From the NCBI RefSeq assembly GCF_039602135.1, contig NZ_CP125942.1, positions 62,001-126,000 of the forward strand: a stretch of DNA of 64,000 bases, in the 5' to 3' direction. Positions 8,423 through 17,906 of this stretch are shown piece by piece. The notes beneath the pieces were generated by a model. It was not told the origin of the DNA. It made no database searches and saw nothing but the letters and a program-made list of their open reading frames with translations. The DNA comes from Glutamicibacter sp. B1 (GTDB lineage: Bacteria; Actinomycetota; Actinomycetes; Actinomycetales; Micrococcaceae). The position numbers and the translations under genes were made by a program. Positions within the stretch are counted from its first letter, which is position 1. Every line of letters begins with the position of its first letter.

Positions 8423-9829
8423 CTAGAGTTTCATGTCCTCTAGGGTGCGTCCCTTGGTTTCCTTGACCATGAAGATCACGAAGAGCAAGGAAAGCAGCGC
8501 GAAGACCGCATAAATGCCATAAGCCAGAGCCAAGCCTGCGTCGGCCAGGGCCGGGAAGGTGGTGGAGACAATGAAGTTGGCAATCCACTGGGCTGCAGCA
8601 GCCACACCCAGCGCCATGGCGCGGATGGAGTTCGGGAAGATTTCGCCGAGCAATACCCATACGGCCGGGCCCCAAGTGGCGCCGAAGCCGACTACGAACA
8701 GATTGGCCGAAACCAGAGCAACGATGCCCCAGTTACCTGGCAGGGATACCGCACCGTCGATGGTGACGGACTGAGCGAAGGCCACTGCCATCATGCCCAA
8801 AGACAGGGTCATAATGGCCGAGCCGATGGTCAACAGGAGCTTACGTCCCAGGACGTCGATCAGCAGGACAGCCACGATGGTTGCCACCACGTTGGTCACC
8901 GAGGTGATCAGCGAAATGGTGAAAGAGTCCGATTCGGCGAAGCCCACGGACTTCCACAGGGTGGTGGAGTAGTAGAAGATCACGTTAATGCCGACAAACT
9001 GCTGGAAGACCGAGAGCAGGATGCCTACCCATACCAGTGGGTGGAAGCCGAAGCGGCCCAGCAGGTCGCTGAACTTCTGGCGGCGTTCCACGTGCACGGT
9101 GGCACGGATTTCTTCAATTTTCTTCTCGGCTTCTTCGCCGGCGTTCATGCCCATATCGCGGGTGAGGACGGTAGCTGCTTCAACGAAGCGGCCGCGCTCA
9201 ACCAAGTAGCGTGGGGATTCTGGAAGGCGCAAGGCCAGCAGTCCGTAGATGGCCGCTGGAACCACCAGAGAAAGGTACATCCAACGCCAAGCTGCCAGAC
9301 CAAAGAGGCCAATAGCATCGGCGGAGCCCATGACGAAGACCAACAGGGCGCTGACCAAGAAGGCAACAAAGATGCCTAGAACGATGGCCATCTGCTGCAT
9401 GGTGCCCAGGCGGCCGCGGTGGGCAGCTGGGGATACTTCTGCGATATAGGCAGGGGCGATCACCGAGGCGAAGCCCACGCCGATGCCGCCAACAATGCGC
9501 CAGACGATCAGGTCAGCGGCGCTGAAACAGAGACCACAGCCGATGGCCGAGATGATGAGGAGAATGGAAGCGAAGAGCATGGTGCGTACACGCCCCACTC
9601 GTTCGGAGACTACACCTGCTATCCACGCGCCCAGTGCTGCGCCGAGGAGGGCGCAGGAAACAGTGAAACCGATAGTTACCGCGTTGAGCCCGAATTCGTG
9701 CTCGACAGCGTCCACGGTGCCGTTAACGATTGATGAGTCATATCCAAAAACGAACCCACCTAATGCCGCCCCAAGGGCGATAAAGATGAGTCGCGCGGAG
9801 AGTTTTCCGTCTGATGTAGTCGCAGTCAC
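8423..9829 (-). CDS. MFS sugar porter, GlcP-like glucose/H+ symporter
   Basis: Twelve-helix sugar/proton symporter, 468 aa, GTG start. Sugar-porter signatures are present: GGFVFGYDSSIVNG at the N-terminus, PESPRYL after helix 6, QQFVGINVIFYYS in helix 7, DVLGRK, GEIFPNSIRA and a final KETKGRTLEDM. The sequence most recalls streptomycete GlcP glucose permeases. Because it is convergent with the inositol-phosphate-like operon, a polyol such as inositol cannot be excluded, since IolT transporters belong to the same family. It is transcribed alone. Confidence 0.85.
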   Translation of the reverse strand: MTATTSDGKLSARLIFIALGAALGGFVFGYDSSIVNGTVDAVEHEFGLNAVTIGFTVSCALLGAALGAWIAGVVSERVGRVRTMLFASILLIISAIGCGLCFSAADLIVWRIVGGIGVGFASVIAPAYIAEVSPAAHRGRLGTMQQMAIVLGIFVAFLVSALLVFVMGSADAIGLFGLAAWRWMYLSLVVPAAIYGLLALRLPESPRYLVERGRFVEAATVLTRDMGMNAGEEAEKKIEEIRATVHVERRQKFSDLLGRFGFHPLVWVGILLSVFQQFVGINVIFYYSTTLWKSVGFAESDSFTISLITSVTNVVATIVAVLLIDVLGRKLLLTIGSAIMTLSLGMMAVAFAQSVTIDGAVSLPGNWGIVALVSANLFVVGFGATWGPAVWVLLGEIFPNSIRAMALGVAAAAQWIANFIVSTTFPALADAGLALAYGIYAVFALLSLLFVIFMVKETKGRTLEDMKL

Positions 9830-9945
9830 AATCAGCCATGCTATCTGATTTGACTGCGATGAAATTCAGGAATTTTCAGTTTTTGGTGGGAGAACCATCA
9901 CATTTTGGAAGGAGTCCTTACATGATTCGTTCAGGAGGTACTTCG

Positions 9946-10047
9946 ATGCGACTTCTCTCATGCCTAACCAGCCGGGAGATTGTCCAAAAAAATCGACCGG
10001 TGTCGCGAGTTAATTCGCGGCACCGGCCGATGGAAAAAAATTTTTAA
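9946..10047 (+). CDS. Possible small protein (33 aa) with a strong Shine-Dalgarno
   Basis: In the 223-bp gap between two minus-strand genes, AGGAGG at 9933-9938 stands 7 nt before an ATG opening a 33-codon basic reading frame. A second in-frame ATG at 9922 also has AAGGAG upstream, giving 41 aa. The frame runs through the hairpin that terminates the permease on the other strand. No family is recognised and the case rests on the ribosome sites alone. Confidence 0.22.
   Translation: MRLLSCLTSREIVQKNRPVSRVNSRHRPMEKNF
9986..10026 (-). terminator. Rho-independent terminator of the nucleobase permease
   Basis: A 12-bp stem with one G-U pair (9997-10008 with 10015-10026) and a 6-nt loop. On the minus strand it is followed by seven U (9986-9992). 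It closes the riboswitch-thiM-thiE-thiD/tenA-permease unit. Confidence 0.8.
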
Positions 10048-10052
10048 AACTC

Positions 10053-11330
10053 TTAAGACTCCGTGGATTCCTTGGCCAGGTCATTTCCGCGCAACTTGGC
10101 TACCGCACGCATCAGGTGGAAGACCACCAAGGTGGCGATTGATCCCAGCGCGATGCCGCCGAGCTTGAACTGACCAAAGGTAATTTCGCTGGTGACCGCG
10201 ATAGCGATAATCAGCCCGGTGCCAGCAGTCATCAGGTTGATAGGATTGCCAAAATCAACCTTGGATTCAATCCACAAACGGGCGCCAACAATACCGATCA
10301 TGCCGTACAAGACAATGCCCAAACCACCAATTACGCCCACTGGAATGGTGCCCACCAGCGCACCAAACTTTGGCAAGAAGGCTAAGGCCATGGCCGCAAT
10401 GGCCGCCACCCAATAGGCCGCGGTGGAGTACACGCGAGATGCCGCCATCACACCAATATTTTCGGCGTAGGTGGTGGTGGCCGAACCGCCACCAAATCCG
10501 GCAACAATACTAGCTGCGCCATCGGCCATCAACGCACGGCCGTTGAACTTCGACAGGTCTTTTCCGGTCATCACGCCCACAGTGCGCACGTGCCCAATAT
10601 TCTCGGCAATCAAGACAAAGACTGCCGGAAGGAACATTAGCGCGGTATCAAGGTGGAAGCTCGGAGTCGTGAACTGGGGCAGGCCAATCCAGTGCGCTTC
10701 GCCCACGGCCTTAAAATCAATCTGGCCCTGAAGCAAAGCCACCAAATAACCAAGAACCAAACCCACAAGGATCGACAAGCGCCCCAGCAGCCCCTTGAAG
10801 GCAACGGTGGCCAATACCGTGAAAATCACCGTCAGGAACGTGGTGACTGGGAAATCGGTCATTGGGGTCAAGGTTGCGCTGGCCAGGTTCAGGCCAATCA
10901 ACGCGACAATCGTACCCATCACCACCGGAGGCATCAGCGCGTGGATCCAGCCCGTGCCAGTCACCTGCACAATCAAACCCACCACAAAGAGCAGTGCACC
11001 GGTCATCACAATGCCACCAAGGGCACCAGCCATGCTGTGCGACTGGGTGGTCGAGATGACCGGAGCGATCATCGCAAACGATGAGCCCAGGTAGCTGGGG
11101 ACTTTGTTGTTGGTCATCAACAAGAAGATGATGGTGGCCAAGCCGGTGAACAACAAGGTGGTGGTGACCGGGAAACCGGTCAAGGTGGGCACAAGAATAC
11201 TTGAGCCGAACATGGCCAGAATATGCTGGGTACCAATGGAGATTGTTTGTGGCCAGTGCAGTCTTTCCTCCGGGGCAACCACCTCGCCTGCCGTGATGGT
11301 TTTTCCGTTGCCGTGAATGCTCCAGCTCAT
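10053..11330 (-). CDS. NCS2 nucleobase:cation symporter, uracil-permease-like
   Basis: Membrane symporter of the NCS2 (UraA) family, 425 aa, with GGAGG before the ATG. Substrate-site motifs match UraA: AENIGH (Glu and His) and TTTYAENIGV (second Glu). About 14 membrane segments are visible. It lies only 29 nt after thiD/tenA on the same strand with no terminator between, so it is probably the last gene of the TPP-riboswitch operon. It may therefore carry uracil or, more interestingly, a thiamin pyrimidine precursor; the latter is inference. Confidence 0.88.
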   Translation of the reverse strand: MSWSIHGNGKTITAGEVVAPEERLHWPQTISIGTQHILAMFGSSILVPTLTGFPVTTTLLFTGLATIIFLLMTNNKVPSYLGSSFAMIAPVISTTQSHSMAGALGGIVMTGALLFVVGLIVQVTGTGWIHALMPPVVMGTIVALIGLNLASATLTPMTDFPVTTFLTVIFTVLATVAFKGLLGRLSILVGLVLGYLVALLQGQIDFKAVGEAHWIGLPQFTTPSFHLDTALMFLPAVFVLIAENIGHVRTVGVMTGKDLSKFNGRALMADGAASIVAGFGGGSATTTYAENIGVMAASRVYSTAAYWVAAIAAMALAFLPKFGALVGTIPVGVIGGLGIVLYGMIGIVGARLWIESKVDFGNPINLMTAGTGLIIAIAVTSEITFGQFKLGGIALGSIATLVVFHLMRAVAKLRGNDLAKESTES

Positions 11331-11359
11331 ACAATCCTCCAGGTTGTGGCCCGCGCGTT

Positions 11360-12787
11360 TTAGACCGTAGAAAATTCTACTCGGTTCAGTCGCGCTTGAT
11401 CGAAGAAAGCCACCTCATGCTCAGCCGAACGGACAAAGGACAAGCGCATGCGCTCACGTAATCCCGGATCCGCGAGCTGCCACGCACTGCGCACCATGTT
11501 GATGGCCCGCTCGGTAGCGAGGTCAAACTCATCTGATGCATAGGTGCCCAGCCACTGCTTATACGGATGGTCCTCATGATTGGCCGAGGCCAGCCGCTTA
11601 CCAATGTCTTGGTAAAGCCAATAACACGGCAAGATCGCCGCAATTAGCTCAGCGTAGCTTTGCTTGGATGCCGACAAATGGTTCACGTAGTTCAACGTGG
11701 TGGCACTGGGGTTCGCACTACCTTCCACCAGGTAATTACGATGCAGCTGCAGTTCACCTTCAAGAATCTCACTGGCCGAGTGAGCCCAGAAACGCTGCGC
11801 CTCAAGATCTGGTGCGAGGGCACTGGCCTCAGCCAATACCTGCGCGTAACGCTGCAGATACAAGGCATCCTGCGCCAAATAGTATCCAAAGTCCGCTGCT
11901 TTGAGGGTGCCATCGGCCAGCTGGTTAATGAACTCCAAGTTATCGATGGAGTCGCGTAACCCTTGAATCTGTTGCCACCACTGATCCATCGGATCAACGG
12001 TGCCAAAGAAGTCCACAAAGTGGTTTACCGGGCCGTGCCCACTACCCACATGTAGTTCATCGGCAGCGACAATAGCGCGGAAGAGGTAAGCCTTGGCCTG
12101 CTCTAGTGCGCTGACCCAGTCTTGGCTCGATGCAAAGATGGTAGCCAAAGCACTGGACAGGGTACATCCGGTGCCATGGGTATTTTTGGTGTGATGGCGC
12201 GGGTTACTGAACTCGGCCAGCACGCCCTGGGCAGAGACCAATGCATCGGGGCACACCTCACCATCAAGATGCCCACCCTTAGCTAAGACCAGTGCGTCAT
12301 GCTTGGCAGCCAGACGCTGGGCTTGCTCAAGAACCTCGGACCACTGGGTAGCGGCCGGCTCACGCAGGAGACTAGCGAGCTCCAACAAATTGGGGGTGAT
12401 CACCGAAGCACGGTCCAGCAGGGAATCAAGCGCAGCATCATCATCGAGGAGTCGGTCCCCGCTGGTGGCCACCATGACCGGATCAAGAACGACCGGCGCA
12501 TCCACGGTATCGAGCCAATCATTGACCGCGAGAATGACCTGAGTATTGGCGAGCATGCCAATCTTGATGGCATCAATCTGTACATCTGCGCTCACAGCTT
12601 CTAACTGAGCAAGCACAAAGTGCCCATCAATGGCCTGTACAGCGCTCACGCCCTGCGTATTCTGAGCGGTCAAGGCGGTGATTACACACATGCCGTAACC
12701 ACCATTGGCGGCAATGGCCTTCAGATCCGCCTGAATACCTGCGCCTCCGGAGGGGTCGGAGCCGGCGATAGAGAGAATATTTTTCAC
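11360..12787 (-). CDS. thiD/tenA: Bifunctional ThiD (HMP-P kinase)-TenA (aminopyrimidine aminohydrolase) fusion
   Basis: Two-domain thiamin enzyme. The N-terminal half (about 1-265) is HMP/HMP-P kinase with SIAGSDPSGGAGIQADLK and the anion-hole GTGCTLSSA. The C-terminal half (about 270-475) is TenA, with LAQDALYLQRY (catalytic Asp), LPCYWLY (catalytic Cys) and EHEVAFFDQA (catalytic Glu). TenA salvages HMP from base-degraded thiamin. I chose the GTG at 12787, which overlaps the thiE stop as GTGA and gives the usual ThiD N-terminus; an in-frame ATG lies at 12802. Confidence 0.93.
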   Translation of the reverse strand: MKNILSIAGSDPSGGAGIQADLKAIAANGGYGMCVITALTAQNTQGVSAVQAIDGHFVLAQLEAVSADVQIDAIKIGMLANTQVILAVNDWLDTVDAPVVLDPVMVATSGDRLLDDDAALDSLLDRASVITPNLLELASLLREPAATQWSEVLEQAQRLAAKHDALVLAKGGHLDGEVCPDALVSAQGVLAEFSNPRHHTKNTHGTGCTLSSALATIFASSQDWVSALEQAKAYLFRAIVAADELHVGSGHGPVNHFVDFFGTVDPMDQWWQQIQGLRDSIDNLEFINQLADGTLKAADFGYYLAQDALYLQRYAQVLAEASALAPDLEAQRFWAHSASEILEGELQLHRNYLVEGSANPSATTLNYVNHLSASKQSYAELIAAILPCYWLYQDIGKRLASANHEDHPYKQWLGTYASDEFDLATERAINMVRSAWQLADPGLRERMRLSFVRSAEHEVAFFDQARLNRVEFSTV

Positions 12788-13425
12788 TGTGCCGCCGCCC
12801 ATGCTGCAACGAGCTGCTCGCTGGCAGACTGCGGGTCTTGAGCGTTACAAACGGCTCGGACCACGGCCAGACCATTTCCTCCACCGGCACGGATCGCTTG
12901 CGCATCTTGTGCGGTGATTGCACCAATAGCGACACAGGGCAGTTCGGTCAACGATGCTGCCCGAGCAAACCCGTCAAGACCAATTGGGGTGGGATGATCC
13001 TTCTTGGTGGGGGTAGCGCGGACCGCACCGACTCCAAGATAGTCAATGACCTCAGCGTCTAGGTTGGCCTGTGCCAACTGTTCATCGGTTGAAGCACTCA
13101 ACCCGATGATGCCTTCACCGATGATCTGGCGTGCCAGGCGCACTGGGATGTCTTTCTGCCCAATATGAATTCCACTGACAGCCGCACTGGCGGCGCGAGC
13201 CGCTAAGAACACGTCAATGCGGTCATTGACCAGTAGCTTCGCTTTGCCTTCGGTCAGTTTGGCCGCAGCACAGGTCAATTCGAAGAATTCGCGGGCGGTC
13301 TCATCTTTGGCTCGCAGTTGGATCCATTCGATGCCACCAGCTACTGCACCTTCGATGACTTCCAGGGTGGTGCGTGGGGTGCAGCTGGCGGTGTTGGCTA
13401 CTAGGTAGGCGCCGATGTTATCCAT
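12784..13425 (-). CDS. thiE: Thiamine-phosphate synthase
   Basis: Joins HMP pyrophosphate with thiazole phosphate to thiamine phosphate. 213 aa, a TIM-barrel of normal length. Motifs: [43 protein letters not shown] and the phosphate-binding end AVVRAV. It overlaps thiM by 8 nt and thiD/tenA by 4 nt, so the three genes are a tight unit behind the TPP riboswitch. Confidence 0.94.
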   Translation of the reverse strand: MDNIGAYLVANTASCTPRTTLEVIEGAVAGGIEWIQLRAKDETAREFFELTCAAAKLTEGKAKLLVNDRIDVFLAARAASAAVSGIHIGQKDIPVRLARQIIGEGIIGLSASTDEQLAQANLDAEVIDYLGVGAVRATPTKKDHPTPIGLDGFARAASLTELPCVAIGAITAQDAQAIRAGGGNGLAVVRAVCNAQDPQSASEQLVAAWAAAQ

Positions 13426-14212
13426 GGTTCAATTCCTCGTACTTCAAATTCTCTAGTTCTTCAGGTTCCGTAGCAGCTAAAGCATCAAGGAAGGCCACGG
13501 CGAAACTTCCCGGCCCCGTGCTTGCAGCCAAGGCCTTTTCTGCGGCTAGGCCATATAAACCATGGGCTGCGATGGCTGCTTCGAAGGGGTCCTCACGGAC
13601 TGCGAGCATGCCTGCGTTGAAAGCGCCCAGGGCACAGCCGCCACCGGTGATTCTGGTCAGTCCGATGCCGTTGGTGTGCACCAGCACGGTGCGGTTGGTA
13701 TCGATGATCGCGTCTGCTTCACCGGAGATGGCAACAACGCACTCATGCTCCTTGGCTAGTTCACGCCCGGCGTCCAAGGCGGCCTGCACGGTATCTGCTG
13801 CGTCGACGCCACGGCCACTTGAATCCTTGCCTGCAAGGGCCAAGATTTCAGAGGCGTTACCGCGGATCAGGGTTGGATGATGCTGCACGATGCGCCGTGC
13901 AAAGTCGGTGCGTACCGGCAATGCACCCACGGCCACCGGGTCTAAGACCCAAGGGGTGCCGGCAGCGCTCGCCGAGAGAACAGCTTCTTCCATGGCCACC
14001 ATTTGTTCTGTACTTGGTGTGCCCAGATTGACCAGTACTGCAGAAGCGACAGCCGCAAAAGGGCCAGCTTCTCCGGGCAGATCCGTCATCGCTGGTGAAG
14101 CACCCGAAGCGAGTAGAACATTGGCGGTGAAATTGGTGACGACAGTATTCGTCAAACAAAAAACCAAGGGGGAGTGTTGCCGATACTTTTGGGCAACGGT
14201 AGGCAGAGTCAT
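13418..14212 (-). CDS. thiM: Hydroxyethylthiazole kinase
   Basis: Phosphorylates the thiazole alcohol in thiamin salvage. 264 aa, ribokinase-like fold. Conserved blocks: [45 protein letters not shown] and the catalytic [10 protein letters not shown]. First gene of the operon. Its ribosome site (GGAGG) sits in the 3' end of the TPP riboswitch, so ligand binding probably blocks translation. Confidence 0.94.
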   Translation of the reverse strand: MTLPTVAQKYRQHSPLVFCLTNTVVTNFTANVLLASGASPAMTDLPGEAGPFAAVASAVLVNLGTPSTEQMVAMEEAVLSASAAGTPWVLDPVAVGALPVRTDFARRIVQHHPTLIRGNASEILALAGKDSSGRGVDAADTVQAALDAGRELAKEHECVVAISGEADAIIDTNRTVLVHTNGIGLTRITGGGCALGAFNAGMLAVREDPFEAAIAAHGLYGLAAEKALAASTGPGSFAVAFLDALAATEPEELENLKYEELNHG

Positions 14213-14217
14213 GCGAC

Positions 14218-14290
14218 ATCCCTCCGCTAGCGTGAACTAGATCAGGTTCGACGGGTTTCATCTCAGTCGGCGTCTCCGACACCCCGTGTC
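14218..14290 (-). ncRNA. TPP (THI element) riboswitch
   Basis: Read on the minus strand this has the THI-box order: CGGGGTG, then CTGAGA, ACCC, GAACCTGATC and GCGGAGGGA. These are the pyrimidine- and pyrophosphate-binding cores. The GGAGG of thiM falls in the 3' strand 8 nt before the ATG, indicating translational control. Thiamine pyrophosphate should shut off thiM, thiE, thiD/tenA and perhaps the permease. Confidence 0.93.
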
Positions 14291-14333
14291 ACTGATTTAG
14301 AGAGTACGCAGAAGGGTTGCCGAGAACAAATCC

Positions 14334-14699
14334 TCAGCGTTCACGTCGTGCCACCAAAGCCTTGAGGGTGGCGGCATCAACCTGCTGCGCAGCGGCTAAC
14401 TCCCACAGATGGTCTACCGCTGCCACGAGGTCTTCGTGAGCGTCAACCGGTTCGCTGAGTTCGTTCACTATGGTTCCGGCGCGACGTCTAGAGGAAATGA
14501 GCCCTTCGGCTTCTAACTCCTTGTAGGCCCGCGCCACCGTTCCGGCAGCCACACCAAGATCCGTGGCCAGTGCGCGAACTGTGGGCAATTTACTGCCTGC
14601 TACCAGTTCCCCGAGATTGATCAGTGAAGCAATCTGCGAACGAATCTGTTCATAGGGTGCGGTGGCCGCCTCAAGATCCACACTGATATGCGTGCTCAT
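14334..14699 (-). CDS. GntR-family regulator, YtrA subfamily
   Basis: Short repressor, 121 aa. A winged helix fills residues 10-78 (PYEQIRSQIASLI..., KLPTVRALATDLGVAAGTVARAYKELEAEGLI, the GntR signature), followed by only about 40 residues, typical of YtrA-type proteins that control membrane or transport genes. Its ATG overlaps the stop of the preceding membrane gene. The perfect inverted repeat at 16314-16333 upstream of that gene is a fitting operator. Confidence 0.9.
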   Translation of the reverse strand: MSTHISVDLEAATAPYEQIRSQIASLINLGELVAGSKLPTVRALATDLGVAAGTVARAYKELEAEGLISSRRRAGTIVNELSEPVDAHEDLVAAVDHLWELAAAQQVDAATLKALVARRER

Positions 14700-16290
14700 G
14701 AGGAGATGGATTTCTGAAGCGACTTGGCTACGCCGCCGGCTGGACGTTCAAGGAATATGACCGCGGGCAACAAGAAGATTAGGACTGCGAGAAAATCTAG
14801 TCGGACAGGATATTCGTAACCGACCACCAACATCGCAACGATAGCGGCCGTGATGGTCCGCAAGGAGCGAAGCTCGAAGACTCGGCGATACCAAATTTCC
14901 TCGTCTGCCGACACCTCCCATGCAATGTTGGCTCTACGCGAGAACCAAACAAATCCTAGGTGCGCAGCGATCAATACGACTACCAACGCAATGACAACAA
15001 TCTTACTGGGCGCAACGAACCCCCATAAGTAGTCCAGCGGAGGAAAAATCAAGAAGTATACGCTCGTGACGACGAACAATCCGGCACAAATATATGGCCA
15101 CAGGGGTAGATGTGCAGAATGTTTGGTGGCGGAAGAAATTTGTCGTGATACCGCATTCACATATCCCAGATACAACGCATTGAGGGCAAGATAAAACAGT
15201 GCCGCCCCGGTGAGAATCACCAACATCCAGGTTACACGTTCGCCGGTAGGCATCATGTATTCATCAATCTCAGGCAGGGATAGCCAAGTGATGAAAAGGG
15301 CAACGAACGTGAGCGTTGCTGTTGCGAACTGCAGTGAGAGTAACTGGTCACGCAGCCTGTTGAACTGTGTTCTCTTCTTTGTCGCGACATTTTCATAATT
15401 TGTCGGCGGCTGCCAAAGAAACATGATGACCGAAATTCCCAGCACAGCGTAGTTTGCTGTCGAGTCCAAGGTGCCGCCGATTCGGGACATGCTTTCCATG
15501 TAGTCGATACCTGCACCGGACCCATCGATATAGCGCGAGGACTCATGATGAAACCATTGGGCCTTGTAGTGCAGTGCTTCTCCGGCCTGGACCGCGATCG
15601 ACACCGTAACGGTGCGGTAGAGGCGGTTCAACCAGGTGGTGCGGAGTAGCTGGTTGTTGTGCTGTGAGATGCCCGGCAGTGGTTTGCGCCGAAGAATAAC
15701 AATGGAAGCGATCACCGCTGCCAATATGAGGAATCCTAGGCTCGCATAGAGGAACGGTAGGACCTCGCCTGCGGCACGCAAACCGTCCTGCGAAGGGCTG
15801 CTGGAGTAATAGTCATCGGTGCTGATTTCAAGTTCGGGTACCGGTGCAATGGCTGTGACATCCCGAACCGAGTAGAGGCTCACGCAAGCTAAGACCAGGA
15901 CGATGAGCAACGTAGCCACTAGCTTCTTGGGTATGGGACTGGTCAAGGAACGTGGGGTGAGGGTCGCGGTGCGTAGCGGTTTTAATTTGCGTGGCCAGGT
16001 GTACTGGCTGGCGATATAGATGAAGGCGATCCACACGCCCGGGGTGGCTGCCACTGCAATGCTCACAGTGGTATCGAGACTACTTTGCTCATCAATTGGA
16101 ACGTTGATGGTATCACTGAACCAATTTGATGAGCTGCTGGCGAAGAAGCCAATGATTGCGCACCAAAACGCATGCTGTCGTGCGCTATTGAGCAAGTTAC
16201 TGTCATTGGTTGGACCAAGATCCGCAACAAAAAATAAACGATCAGTGCAGCTACCGCAAACGTGCCGAATTGTGATGGCAGAGATTCCAT
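14696..16290 (-). pseudogene. Multi-spanning membrane protein, frameshifted near its N-terminus
   Basis: The reading frame from 16195 (TTG) encodes about 499 aa with roughly nine membrane helices but has no good start. A GGGAGGAAT ribosome site stands before an ATG at 16290 in another frame, encoding a hydrophobic N-terminus (MESLPSQFGTFAVAALIVYF). One extra T in the T6 run (A6 at 16229-16234 on plus) would join both into a smooth 531-aa protein running through LGPTNDSNLLNSARQ. It is therefore a real frameshift, a phase-variable tract or a homopolymer sequencing error. Family not recognised; it is coupled to the YtrA-like regulator. Confidence 0.7.
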
Positions 16291-16313
16291 GTATTCCTCC
16301 CGAAGACCTTTAA

Positions 16314-16333
16314 TGTATCAAACACTTGATACA
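16314..16333. promoter_or_regulatory. Inverted-repeat operator, probably for the YtrA-like regulator
   Basis: TGTATCAA and TTGATACA form perfect 8-bp arms around a 4-nt spacer. The site lies 24 bp upstream of the membrane-protein ATG on minus and upstream of the divergent aldehyde dehydrogenase. GntR/YtrA operators have this form. Confidence 0.65.
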
Positions 16334-16393
16334 TAATGAATGCGGAGAGGAATTATTTGATGAAAAACCCTCGGGGTGCCGTACGCTCAAATC

Positions 16394-17827
16394 ATGGGTC
16401 TGTTTACTTCCACTCCAATGCCGGAACCTGTTGGCGATTCCGCCCCTCCGGTAGATGAGCATCCGTCGCGTATTGCCACGGTTCTGAACCATCTGCGCCG
16501 TTCAGCCGACGCGCGAATTACCCACCCGCGCCGCTTCCGAGTACAGCAACTGCGAGCACTGGAAAAGATGCTGGAAGAGCACCTTGATGACTTCTTGCAG
16601 GCACTCAACGACGACCTCGGAAAAAGCCCCACCGAAGCAAAATTTGCGGAGGTTGATGTGGTGCGCGCAGAAATCGACTTTGCGCTGAGGCACCTGGCCG
16701 AGTGGATGGACAGTACCGGCGTGAAAGTGCCACTCGCGCTACAACCGGCTATCGCCAAGATTGAACCTCGTCCCTTGGGTGTTGTTTTGATCCTGGGTGC
16801 CTGGAACTACCCATTGCAGTTGGTCCTTGCACCGCTGGTGGCGGCCATTGCCGCCGGCAACGCAGCGGTAATCAAACCCTCGGAACTTGCCCCAGCAACC
16901 TCGGGAGCCCTAGCGAAGTTCCTTCCCTTGTATCTCGATGAGCGTGTCTTCGCTGTCATTGAAGGAGGCGTAGACACCGCGACCGAACTATTGGCGGCGC
17001 GCTGGGATCACATCTTCTACACCGGAAGTGAGCGGGTGGCGAAGATTGTCGCCATGGCGGCAGCTAAGCACCTGACTCCGACCACTTTGGAGCTTGGCGG
17101 AAAGTCCCCGGCAGTAGTCGATAACCATTCGCCGGCCACGGCCAAGAGACTGGCCTACGCGAAGTTCATGAATGCAGGACAGACCTGCGTCGCCCCGGAC
17201 TACATCTTGTGCATCGGTGATGCCGCCCCATTGATCAGTCGTTTGACTCAGGCCATCACCAGTTTCTATGGCAAGGAGCCGATAACCCATCAGGACTTTG
17301 GTCGGATTGCCAGCCGTCAGCACTTTGACCGTTTGCTGGCGATGATGGAGCAAGGTGAAGTGGTTGCCGGTGGTGAGTATGACGAAGAGACCCTGCGTAT
17401 CGCCCCGACCATCATGCGTAATGTCAGTCTGGATGGAACCTTGATGACCGAGGAAATTTTCGGTCCAATACTCCCAATCGTTGAGGTCAAGACCTTCGAA
17501 GAAGCCTTGGAATTTATTGCTCAGCGCCCATCTCCACTGGCGGCCTATCTGATGAGTGAGAGTCCTCGGCTGCAGTCGATATTCTCAGATCGGGTTCGTG
17601 CTGGAGCGATCGTGCACAACGCTCCGTTGGCGCAAATGGTTATCCCGACCCTCCCATTTGGCGGGGTAGGGGCTAGCGGCACGGGTTCATATCACGGCAA
17701 ACATGGCTTTGACCGACTTTCGCAGATGCGATCAGAACTCAACAAAACCACGGTGGTCGACACCCTGAGCGCAATTTATCCTCCATATTCGTGGGCTAAG
17801 CGAAAGATTATTGATCGCTTACTGTAG
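16394..17827 (+). CDS. Aldehyde dehydrogenase, class-3-like
   Basis: NAD(P)-dependent oxidation of aldehydes to acids; 477 aa from the ATG at 16394. Catalytic residues are visible: Glu233 in LELGGKSP and Cys265 in GQTCVAPDYIL, with LGAWNYPLQL for the cofactor and PFGGVGASGTGSYHGKHGFD at the C-terminus, the pattern of ALDH3-type enzymes. A GTG at 16376 is in frame. No ribosome site precedes 16394, but TACGCT (16382-16387) lies 6 nt before it like a -10 box, suggesting a leaderless transcript. Substrate unknown. Confidence 0.92.
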   Translation: MGLFTSTPMPEPVGDSAPPVDEHPSRIATVLNHLRRSADARITHPRRFRVQQLRALEKMLEEHLDDFLQALNDDLGKSPTEAKFAEVDVVRAEIDFALRHLAEWMDSTGVKVPLALQPAIAKIEPRPLGVVLILGAWNYPLQLVLAPLVAAIAAGNAAVIKPSELAPATSGALAKFLPLYLDERVFAVIEGGVDTATELLAARWDHIFYTGSERVAKIVAMAAAKHLTPTTLELGGKSPAVVDNHSPATAKRLAYAKFMNAGQTCVAPDYILCIGDAAPLISRLTQAITSFYGKEPITHQDFGRIASRQHFDRLLAMMEQGEVVAGGEYDEETLRIAPTIMRNVSLDGTLMTEEIFGPILPIVEVKTFEEALEFIAQRPSPLAAYLMSESPRLQSIFSDRVRAGAIVHNAPLAQMVIPTLPFGGVGASGTGSYHGKHGFDRLSQMRSELNKTTVVDTLSAIYPPYSWAKRKIIDRLL

Positions 17828-17906
17828 CGCGGTTCATAGCTTTATGACTGGTCAGAGTGCTTGGATTGAAAGGTTGGAAATTTCTAAGCATCAGGAGATG
17901 TAACGC

